Origin: Anabaena subtropica FACHB-260
GTDB taxonomy: Bacteria; Cyanobacteriota; Cyanobacteriia; Cyanobacteriales; Nostocaceae
DNA length: 64,000 nucleotides
NCBI RefSeq assembly: GCF_014697105.1
Contig: NZ_JACJRF010000014.1
Coordinates: forward strand, 1-64,000
Direction of reading: 5' to 3'
How positions within the stretch are numbered: the stretch's first letter is position 1; the number at the start of each line of letters is the position of its first letter. Under the pieces are notes generated by a model. That model had not been told where the DNA came from. It worked only from the letters and a program-made list of their open reading frames with translations, and made no database searches. Positions 29,330 through 35,712 of the stretch are shown here, in pieces. A program made the position numbers and the translations under genes.

Positions 29330-30256
29330 CTAGGTGTTAATTTGGGCGATCGCTCTCACAAATTCTGATGTAGACTCATAAGGTAGAACGTTTCTTCCTG
29401 GTATTTTCACACCTCTACCTTGTGGTAAACAAGCCAGATAATCCGCTAAAGTGTCGTCAGCCGTCGCTGCTTTCCCTTCTTTGCTAATACTTGACGCTGA
29501 TTCTCCCAAAACTACTAGTGTGGGTTGTTTGATAGCTGCAATCAAGCTAGTGTAATCCTGTCGCCAAAACCCAGCTAAAAACGAAAATACAGCGTGGCGA
29601 GTGGCTGGATTTGCTGCACCTGCGACTAAACTATCTAGCCACTCTGCATCAACAGTATCACCAGAAGCAAATAAGCTGCGAGTGGAGAAAGAACTCAAAA
29701 ATTTTGGTGTACGTGCATAACGATAAAAAGCATTACCTACAGGTGAATCAAAAATATTCCAAGCTAATCTCTGGCGCCAGTCTGGTGATTTTTTGGTAAT
29801 TACAGGCCAAGTTGGTGGCCCTGAAAGTACGAGTTTAGCAATTAAATTTACTTCTAGTTGTAATAACTCTAATGCTACTGGTAATAATCCACCTTGCACT
29901 ACTAAAATCACAGGTGTTTTGATTACAGTTTGTAAAAAATAATGTAATTGCTCTGCCCAATCTTTGGGGGTATAAGCTATGTGGGGTTTGTCGCTTTCGC
30001 CGCATCCTAATAAATCGGGATTATAAATAAGATTGCGTTGACCCGTAGCATACCACTCACGACAAAAACGTTGCCAGAATTTACCAGATAAGCCTACACC
30101 AATAGGATGAATTAATAATAAAGGAAGTCCTTCATGACTAGATTCGGTGGGTTGATAAACTTGATAAGCGCAGCGATAATTCTGCCAATGATAAAAATGT
30201 GTATTTCCGAAGTCTATGTTATTTGTTTGCATAAAATTATTTATAACTCTGCTCAA
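29330..30256 (-). CDS. Alpha/beta hydrolase-fold protein lacking an obvious Ser nucleophile
   Basis: The 308-residue protein has the alpha/beta hydrolase pattern: oxyanion-region LLLIHPIGVGLSGKFW, then NPDLLGCGESDKP. The nucleophile elbow reads ILVVQGGLLP near residue 121, with Gln where Gly-x-Ser-x-Gly is expected, so it may be non-catalytic or use another residue. It overlaps the upstream epimerase gene by 20 bp if the first Met is used; Met9 (30232) would start just after that stop. Substrate and role are unknown. Confidence 0.75.
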   Translation of the reverse strand: MSRVINNFMQTNNIDFGNTHFYHWQNYRCAYQVYQPTESSHEGLPLLLIHPIGVGLSGKFWQRFCREWYATGQRNLIYNPDLLGCGESDKPHIAYTPKDWAEQLHYFLQTVIKTPVILVVQGGLLPVALELLQLEVNLIAKLVLSGPPTWPVITKKSPDWRQRLAWNIFDSPVGNAFYRYARTPKFLSSFSTRSLFASGDTVDAEWLDSLVAGAANPATRHAVFSFLAGFWRQDYTSLIAAIKQPTLVVLGESASSISKEGKAATADDTLADYLACLPQGRGVKIPGRNVLPYESTSEFVRAIAQINT

Positions 30257-31076
30257 AAATTATCCTTTGGTGAATTATTTTATATCCAGCTTCTTTGATT
30301 TTTTGATTAGCAACCTTGGCATTACAAAGGCGATTACTCTTTAGAGTGTCATCCCAAATTACCTTAGGTAAATTATGATAATCCATGAGACTATCTAATA
30401 ATTTTTTAATAGTTAAATATCCATCATCCACTAAATTATAAATACCTTGTAATTGATTTTGATAGACAAATTCTATAGCAGCAACAATATCATCTAAGTG
30501 AATCCAGTTGGTAATATCACTGCCATCACCAGGGCGAGTTGTACCAGGAACTCTACTAAATATTTTTATCAATTCTCTACCAGGTCCATAAATCCCACCC
30601 AAGCGCAAGATACAAACTCGGAGTTGTTCATCAGAAGCTGCTAGTAAAATATCTTCTGTTTCCTTGAGAATTTCTGCATTCCTACTCGTAGGTATAGCAG
30701 GTGTTTCTTCATCTACCCACTCACCATTTCTATCACCATAAACTGAATAAGTGCCTGTGTATATCAGTTGTTTGACGCTGGAATTTTGTTGTAAAGCAGC
30801 AACTACAGTTTTGGCAGTATTTAAATATGCTGTTTCATATAAATCAGCACCTTTTGCTCCCACACTCAACAAAACTACATCTTGATTTTGCAGGGTGCTT
30901 ACTAATTTATCTAGCTCATTTCCTTGAGTGACTACAACTTTGTGGGCAATTTTTTGTAGTTCTGTCACACGTTCAGGTGTAGTGGTAGTGGCTGTGATTA
31001 CCAAGTTGGGATTTTGTCGCCAATACTGCGCGATCGCATTCCCAACATAACCGCACCCGATAATTGTAATATTCAT
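30237..31076 (-). CDS. NAD-dependent epimerase/dehydratase family protein (extended SDR, YeeZ-like)
   Basis: The 279-residue protein starts MNITIIGCGYVGNAIAQYW, a GxGxxG Rossmann loop, and has YTGTYSVYGDRNGEW with an atypical SDR tyrosine region, then LRLGGIYGPGR and NWIHLDDIVAAIEF. These are marks of atypical extended SDRs such as YeeZ. The reaction is unknown. It follows the DnaJ-pentapeptide gene by 13 bp and overlaps the hydrolase gene, forming a three-gene operon. Confidence 0.83.
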   Translation of the reverse strand: MNITIIGCGYVGNAIAQYWRQNPNLVITATTTTPERVTELQKIAHKVVVTQGNELDKLVSTLQNQDVVLLSVGAKGADLYETAYLNTAKTVVAALQQNSSVKQLIYTGTYSVYGDRNGEWVDEETPAIPTSRNAEILKETEDILLAASDEQLRVCILRLGGIYGPGRELIKIFSRVPGTTRPGDGSDITNWIHLDDIVAAIEFVYQNQLQGIYNLVDDGYLTIKKLLDSLMDYHNLPKVIWDDTLKSNRLCNAKVANQKIKEAGYKIIHQRIIFEQSYK

Positions 31077-31088
31077 TAGTTATTGTTA

Positions 31089-31748
31089 TTATTTGTGAAC
31101 AAGTCCATCAGGCATAATCGCACCGCTTAAGTTTGCACCTATCAATTTTACTAGCAAGCGATCGCCTGAGCGAATCCGCGCTCCTGTTAAGTCTGCTCCT
31201 CGCAAGTCAGCACCGCTAAGATCCGCACCAATTAAGTTAGCAGAACGTAAATTGGCTTCTCTCAAGTCAGCTAACAGTAAATTGGCTCTAAACAAATTGG
31301 CTTCTGATAAATCAGCACCTCTTAGAATCACTTTGTGCATAAAAGTGTCGCTGAGGTTAGCGCCGCTTAAATTAGCATAACTAAGGTTTCTACCAGATAA
31401 ATCTTTATTGCTCAAATTTGCCCGACTGAAATCTTTGCCACTCAAATCAGAGTTTTGTTTTTGTGGCTGATGGGTTTCTTGGTATGATTTTCTGGGTTGT
31501 GGTGGAGGATTATGATAAACATGGGGGCGATTACCATTCCCATTTCCATTTAAAGAGCGCAACTTATCACGCGCCTCATTAATTGCCTTGAGTTTGTCTT
31601 GTGCTTTTTGTTGCAAGCGGAGATTATCTTTGGGGAGGCGATCGGGATGCCACACAAAGACCAAATCTTTATAAGCTTGGTTCACTTCCTCAAGGGTGGC
31701 CCCTGGTTCCAATTCCAATACCCTATAATACCACTCCAGCTCGCTCAT
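31089..31748 (-). CDS. DnaJ-domain and pentapeptide-repeat protein
   Basis: The 219-residue fusion has an N-terminal J domain (about 5-65) with the essential HPD at 34-36 (VWHPDRLP), a Gly/Asn/Pro-rich linker, and about 20 pentapeptide repeats of A(D/N)LxX type from about 105 to 217 ([17 protein letters not shown] and similar). J domains stimulate DnaK ATPase. Pentapeptide repeats form a rigid right-handed helix that presumably binds a client. This architecture is common in cyanobacteria. First gene of a short leftward operon. Confidence 0.9.
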   Translation of the reverse strand: MSELEWYYRVLELEPGATLEEVNQAYKDLVFVWHPDRLPKDNLRLQQKAQDKLKAINEARDKLRSLNGNGNGNRPHVYHNPPPQPRKSYQETHQPQKQNSDLSGKDFSRANLSNKDLSGRNLSYANLSGANLSDTFMHKVILRGADLSEANLFRANLLLADLREANLRSANLIGADLSGADLRGADLTGARIRSGDRLLVKLIGANLSGAIMPDGLVHK

Positions 31749-32014
31749 AAGATGTTTTAGTGGAGAATAAACTTAAATTATGAGAGATATAGCCCTCCAT
31801 ATTTATCAATAGGGACTGGGCAATTCCGTAGTAACTTTTACACAATGCTTAGATACTACGGTAAAAAACTAGTACTCAGACATTATATAAGCCTATCGCA
31901 GCAAACTCAGTCTATCAATAACTTTTTTGCTAACAAGGTCTAAGATCACAATTCGGCTTGGCTCTCAAGTCCATCTTGATTCTGGTTTCTCTATTCTGAA
32001 TGCTGATGCAATTA

Positions 32015-32512
32015 TCATTGTGCTTGCCGATTTCTCCACCTACTCATAGCGCGTAAATATGCAGCTACGGGAATTTGATAAACTTCGATGAAAATCCAAA
32101 TAATAATTGATAGATGCGACAAAAAAGTTAATATTGTCCAAATATATGGCAGCCAAGTCAGAAAATCATTGGCATGAGGTGGAAAATAATAAGCGACAAT
32201 ACCAATTAAAGTTGTAGGCAGCAAGACAAAAATAGTTGCAGCTAAACCATAACCCCAACCTAATTCCACACCTTCTAACTGGGCCTCTGTCCAATTAAAG
32301 CCATTCCATCGCCAAATTAGAGGGGGTTGCCGCGAAGGCATTTTAATTTGCTGTTGTTCTATATTCACAGTAAAAATTTCGTGGCAGAAATCACAACCCA
32401 TCGCCTCCATCAATGGTATGTGAGAAATCTTACCTACCCGACAGACGGGGCATGGATAGACATCATGAGTATCAAAAGGTTTCGTGAAGAGATTAGACCT
32501 GGGCATAATCAA
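32015..32512 (-). CDS. Zinc-ribbon-like membrane protein of unknown function
   Basis: The 165-residue protein has an N-terminal four-cysteine module (CPVCRVGKISHIPLMEAMGC with a second CxxC in CDFC), which looks like a zinc ribbon. It is followed by two hydrophobic helices at about 87-110 and 118-148, and a basic C-terminus. It is likely a cytoplasmic-membrane protein with a soluble metal-binding head. I recognise no named family beyond cyanobacterial hypothetical proteins. It is divergently oriented from the aroF leader region. Confidence 0.65.
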   Translation of the reverse strand: MIMPRSNLFTKPFDTHDVYPCPVCRVGKISHIPLMEAMGCDFCHEIFTVNIEQQQIKMPSRQPPLIWRWNGFNWTEAQLEGVELGWGYGLAATIFVLLPTTLIGIVAYYFPPHANDFLTWLPYIWTILTFLSHLSIIIWIFIEVYQIPVAAYLRAMSRWRNRQAQ

Positions 32513-32785
32513 ACTAGATTGAGATTAAATTTGTGTAGAAAAATATAGAACTGTCTAAAAAATACCTCTACAGACTCATGTTTTCATCTGATTTACCGAT
32601 AGTTATGATCATCCATTACCCATCATCTAAAAAATAAAATTATCTACATCTGGAGATGTTTATTGTTAATAAACATCCTTGTCTGTATCTATCAGTAACA
32701 AGTTTTGAGTCTCAGATTTGTACTGAGTTTATCGTTTTTTGAGAAGTCTTGCTGGTCTTGACGCTACCAAATTCTTCTGTTATGT

Positions 32786-32813
32786 TTGATTTAACATAGC
32801 GTATATATATCTT
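32786..32813 (+). promoter_or_regulatory. Candidate promoter for the aroF leader transcript
   Basis: TTGATT (32786-32791) and TATCTT (32808-32813) are spaced by 16 bp and lie just upstream of the first leader peptide. The match to the consensus is moderate. I chose it because the transcript must start before 32835. Confidence 0.3.
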
Positions 32814-32834
32814 ATTAGCTTTAACATCGTGCAA

Positions 32835-32891
32835 ATGTTCAACAGCAGTCGCTACTTTTATTTTTGGTATCAGGCGGTTCACCGGGGGTGA
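32835..32891 (+). CDS. Aromatic leader peptide 1 of the aroF attenuator
   Basis: An 18-codon frame encodes MFNSSRYFYFWYQAVHRG. Seven of its 18 residues are aromatic, and codons 7-12 read Tyr-Phe-Tyr-Phe-Trp-Tyr. The stop TGA (32889-32891) falls at the 3' edge of the first arm of a long hairpin. A ribosome that stalls at the first aromatic codons leaves that arm free; a ribosome that reaches the stop covers it. This is the geometry of amino-acid attenuation leaders such as trpL and pheL. No strong Shine-Dalgarno is visible; GTG at 32829 is an in-frame alternative start. Coding status is inferred from composition and from the second, independent leader downstream. Confidence 0.75.
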   Translation: MFNSSRYFYFWYQAVHRG

Positions 32892-32955
32892 ATTAAGTTT
32901 CCTAATGGAAGCCGCCCGGTGAACCGCAGAGACAACTCTGCGGTTTTTGTTTTTT
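32874..32955 (+). terminator. Attenuator 1: antiterminator and terminator hairpins
   Basis: Arms GCGGTTCACCGGG (32874-32886) and CCCGGTGAACCGC (32915-32927) are perfect 13-bp complements, the antiterminator. The terminator is CCGCAGAG (32924-32931) with CTCTGCGG (32936-32943), loop ACAA, then TTTTTGTTTTTT. The two structures share 32924-32927, so they compete. The antiterminator's first arm lies inside leader peptide 1, so translation can decide which one forms. Confidence 0.85.
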
Positions 32956-32976
32956 CAGGAGCAAAATTTTATCGTG

Positions 32977-33039
32977 ATGACCTATTTCAGTAACTGGTTT
33001 TATGGCTTTTACTTTTGGCCCAGAGCAAATTCCGGGTAA
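32977..33039 (+). CDS. Aromatic leader peptide 2 of the aroF attenuator
   Basis: A 20-codon frame encodes MTYFSNWFYGFYFWPRANSG. It has nine aromatic residues (4 Phe, 3 Tyr, 2 Trp), ending in a Phe-Tyr-Phe-Trp run at codons 11-14. A Shine-Dalgarno AGGAG lies at 32957-32961, and a GTG directly precedes the ATG in frame. The stop TAA (33037-33039) immediately follows the TTCCGGG arm that can pair with the terminator's 5' arm. It shares the core FYFW or YFW with leader 1, which suggests that the two units arose by duplication or convergent selection. I see no other role for so short a frame. Confidence 0.85.
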   Translation: MTYFSNWFYGFYFWPRANSG

Positions 33040-33096
33040 ATAGCGTCATGCTGATAAATCATACGCGCCCGGAACTCAAAGGTTCTGGGCTTTTTT
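33019..33096 (+). terminator. Attenuator 2: competing hairpins before aroF
   Basis: Terminator: CCCGGAAC (33068-33075) and GTTCTGGG (33082-33089), loop TCAAAG, then CTTTTTT. Antiterminator: TTCCGGG (33030-33036) pairs with CCCGGAA (33068-33074), extended inside by GCGT/ACGC and ATG/CAT. A weak upstream pairing of CCCAGA (33019-33024) with TTCCGGG completes the usual 1:2, 2:3, 3:4 attenuator scheme. Confidence 0.85.
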
Positions 33097-33191
33097 GTTT
33101 CAGGCAATGGAAAAGAGACAAAGGGCATAAAAATTTATATCTCATACCCAGTCTTCAATTCTCAATCCAAAACTTTCAGGAGAATCAAACC

Positions 33192-34064
33192 ATGATTAAC
33201 GCCAAACTTGTTGCTCAATCTCATCCTCACCACCAGACAATTGTGCAAATATCGGAAACAGTTGTCTTCGGTGGGAAAGAACTGGTAATTATCGGTGGCC
33301 CTTGTGCAGTGGAAAGCTTGCAGCAAATGGAGACAGTCGCCCAACAGTTAGGGGCTGCGTCTGTACAAGCTTTACGTGGTGGTGTTTACAAACCGCGTAC
33401 TTCTCCCTACGCTTTCCAAGGCATGGGCGAAGATGGACTAGAGGTTTTAGCTGGGGTGCGATCGCGTTACAATATTCCCGTTGTGACTGAAGTCATGGCA
33501 ATTTCCCAAATTGAACTAATAGCTACCCATGTTGATATGTTGCAGGTGGGTAGCCGCAATATGCAAAACTTCGATTTGCTCAAAGCTTTAGGACAAGCTG
33601 GTAAACCCATACTTCTCAAACGTGGTTTAGCAGCCACAATTGAAGAATTTGTCATGGCGGCTGAATACATTGTCAGTCATGGTAATCCTGATGTGGTGTT
33701 GTGCGAACGAGGTATTCGCAGCTTTGATAATTACACTCGCAATGTCTTAGATTTAGCAGCAGTGGCAGCACTCAAGCAAATTACTCACTTACCTGTGATT
33801 GTAGATCCTTCCCATGCGGTTGGTAAACGGGAACTAGTTGCACCTTTAGCTAAAGCGGCTGTAGCTTGTGGCGCAGATGGTTTAATTATTGAATGTCACC
33901 CAGAACCAGAAAAATCTGTTTCTGATGCTCGTCAAGCCTTATCTCTAGAAGATATGGTGAATTTAGTTGAGAGTTTAAAGCCTGTAGCCGTAGCTGTTGG
34001 GCGGAAAATATCAGAAGCGAAAGGGGTAGGCTTGAAACCTACCCCTATTTGTTGTGCAGCTTAA
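33192..34064 (+). CDS. aroF: 3-deoxy-7-phosphoheptulonate (DAHP) synthase, short type I-beta
   Basis: 290 residues from ATG 33192, which is preceded by AGGAGAATC. Longer in-frame starts run back through the terminator and are unlikely. It catalyses the first shikimate step, phosphoenolpyruvate plus erythrose-4-phosphate to DAHP. Motifs: GGPCAVES (PEP and metal site), [57 protein letters not shown] and [15 protein letters not shown]. It begins almost directly with the barrel and has no room for the N-terminal chorismate-mutase-like or ferredoxin-like domain that gives feedback inhibition in regulated I-beta enzymes. A hairpin GGGGTAGG/CCTACCCC (34023-34045) lies in the last codons and may help end the transcript. 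Confidence 0.94.
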   Translation: MINAKLVAQSHPHHQTIVQISETVVFGGKELVIIGGPCAVESLQQMETVAQQLGAASVQALRGGVYKPRTSPYAFQGMGEDGLEVLAGVRSRYNIPVVTEVMAISQIELIATHVDMLQVGSRNMQNFDLLKALGQAGKPILLKRGLAATIEEFVMAAEYIVSHGNPDVVLCERGIRSFDNYTRNVLDLAAVAALKQITHLPVIVDPSHAVGKRELVAPLAKAAVACGADGLIIECHPEPEKSVSDARQALSLEDMVNLVESLKPVAVAVGRKISEAKGVGLKPTPICCAA

Positions 34065-34116
34065 ATTTTTAAAGGTATTGGGGAAGAATCTATTCAAAAT
34101 TCCAGAAATTTTTCCC

Positions 34117-34542
34117 CTATTCCCCCATTATTGATTCCTCTGACTGTGAGACATAAGAAGAGCGATCGCTTTGATCTAAACTAAGAGGGCCAGATCCATA
34201 AACAAGCACCAACAGTAGCCCACCGATAATAGACAGGTTTTTAAAGAAATTATTCACTTGACTAGGATCGGCTAAAGGATTGTGAAAGGCAATAGTAGCA
34301 GGAATCATGAAAATAATCAGTAGAATCGCCCCTATCTCAGCTTTATAGCCCAGGATAATGGACAACCCACCTAAAATCTGAAACGCAATTGTAAACACGA
34401 GTAGCACGCCTACTATTGGTAGTCCGGCTTTAGCCATAGATTCACTTGTACCAGCAAAGTTAAAAACTTTGTTCAAGCCAGCGTAAATAAAAATCACAGC
34501 CAAAAATGAACGAGCAACCAAAGGAATGTATTTTTTTAGCAT
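34117..34542 (-). CDS. DoxX family membrane protein
   Basis: The 141-residue protein has four predicted membrane helices and the DoxX pattern: VARSFLAVIFIYAGLNKVFNFAG at the N-terminus, then GLPIVGVLLVFTIAFQILGGLSIILGY and IPATIAFHNPL. DoxX-type proteins are small inner-membrane proteins linked to quinone or thiol redox processes; the specific role here is unknown. It is monocistronic and convergent with aroF. Confidence 0.85.
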   Translation of the reverse strand: MLKKYIPLVARSFLAVIFIYAGLNKVFNFAGTSESMAKAGLPIVGVLLVFTIAFQILGGLSIILGYKAEIGAILLIIFMIPATIAFHNPLADPSQVNNFFKNLSIIGGLLLVLVYGSGPLSLDQSDRSSYVSQSEESIMGE

Positions 34543-34590
34543 GATAGATACTTCCAGATTCAGTTAGTGAAATTGGGTGACAGGTGTAAA

Positions 34591-35373
34591 ATGTCAAGAT
34601 ATGGGAAAATATTAAGACTATTTTGGAGTGCAGCGATCGCTGCTGAGATGGAGTATCGCATAAACTTTCTGATCGCTACCCTCAGTAGTTTAGGTAATTT
34701 AGCTGGTAGTCTGTTCGGACTATTCTTGTTCTACCGTACTGGCTATACTTTTGCTGGCTGGTCATGGGAAGCAGCTTTAATCGTGTTGGGAATTTTCACT
34801 TTGCTACAAGGCTTTTCCGCTACTTTTCTCGCCCCCAACCTCAACCGCATCGTCCGCCATGTCCAAGAAGGAACTTTAGATTTTGTCCTACTCAAACCTA
34901 TCCGCAGTCAGTTTTGGCTTTCTACTCACACCCTATCTCCTTGGGGAGTACCAGATTTAATTTTTGGTGGGGCTATCATTGGCTATGCAGGTAAGCGCCT
35001 TGGTTTGGAAATCAATGACTATTTACTCAGTATCTTGCCGTTGTTATGCGGTCTAGTAATTCTCTACAGTCTATGGTTTATGCTAGGGGCAACTAGTATT
35101 TGGTTTGTCAAAATCTACAATGCTACTGAAGTTTTACGGGGTTTATTAGAAGCTGGTAGATATCCGATGGTAGCCTACCCCGCCGCCTATCGCTTTTTCT
35201 TTACGTTTATAATTCCGGTCACATTTCTCACTACTATACCGGCGGAAGTCATGTTAGGTAGAGTGCAAATTCCTTGGTTAATGGGTGCAGTAGTGTTAGC
35301 AATAGCACTATTTTGGGCTTCTAGTCAGTTTTGGCGGTTTGCATTGCGATTTTATACCAGCGCTTCGAGTTAG
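34591..35373 (+). CDS. ABC-2 type transporter permease (COG3694-like)
   Basis: 260 residues from ATG 34591; a GTG at 34567 in frame would add 8 residues. It has six hydrophobic segments. The cytoplasmic start MSRYGKILRLFWSAAIAAEMEYR and the segment VRHVQEGTLDFVLLKPIRSQFW are typical of the COG3694 permease family, which pairs with a second permease and a separate ATPase for export. Neither partner is present. The only ATPase sequence nearby is a C-terminal remnant of an unrelated ABC type just downstream, so the gene depends on partners elsewhere. Confidence 0.85.
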   Translation: MSRYGKILRLFWSAAIAAEMEYRINFLIATLSSLGNLAGSLFGLFLFYRTGYTFAGWSWEAALIVLGIFTLLQGFSATFLAPNLNRIVRHVQEGTLDFVLLKPIRSQFWLSTHTLSPWGVPDLIFGGAIIGYAGKRLGLEINDYLLSILPLLCGLVILYSLWFMLGATSIWFVKIYNATEVLRGLLEAGRYPMVAYPAAYRFFFTFIIPVTFLTTIPAEVMLGRVQIPWLMGAVVLAIALFWASSQFWRFALRFYTSASS

Positions 35374-35419
35374 GGACTTCCAAGTAAAAAAATATTCCAC
35401 AGGTAAGATTACCGTAAAT

Positions 35420-35584
35420 CGGACTACTATAGCGATCGCTCATCGTCTTTCTACTATCCCCAATGCTGATTGCATATATGTGATGGAACGCGGACTATTG
35501 GTAGAAGTGGGAACCAATAAGGAGTTACTGCTCAAATATGGGATTTATGCAAGTTTGTGGCGGTTACACTCTGGGGTGAGATGA
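35420..35584 (+). pseudogene. C-terminal remnant of an ABC exporter ATPase
   Basis: About 54 codons encode TTIAIAHRLSTIPNADCIYV and onward through VEVGTNKELLLKYGIYASLW. This is the H-loop and C-terminal end of a type-I exporter nucleotide-binding domain. Walker A, signature and Walker B are all missing. The upstream sequence is unrelated, so it is a truncated relic rather than a functional gene. Confidence 0.8.
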
Positions 35585-35712
35585 TTTGAGGATGAAAGTG
35601 CTGTCAAATTTTCCCCCTTGCCTACAAGGTCAGGGAGTTAGGGGGTTAGGTCTGCGTAAATTTTACGATACTGTCACAATCAAAAGCTGATTACTAATAA
35701 TCCAAATTTGCA

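Noticed and set aside
32873-32916. Small three-way-junction riboswitch upstream of aroF
   Set aside because: The helices can be drawn, but no known aptamer core is present. The same bases encode an aromatic leader peptide whose stop and stems explain the structure more simply.
33002-33043. A 13-codon frame MAFTFGPEQIPGK overlapping leader 2 as the attenuator peptide
   Set aside because: It has only two Phe and no ribosome site. The overlapping frame at 32977 has AGGAG, nine aromatic codons and a stop placed right after the pairing arm, so it fits far better.
33015-33191. Longer N-terminus for aroF starting at a TTG (33015)
   Set aside because: It would be translated through the terminator hairpin and has no family similarity. 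ATG 33192 has AGGAGAATC and starts a normal short enzyme.
35339-35419. N-terminal part of the small frame that contains the ABC remnant
   Set aside because: It overlaps the end of the ABC-2 permease gene and has no similarity to ABC ATPases; only the part from about 35420 does.
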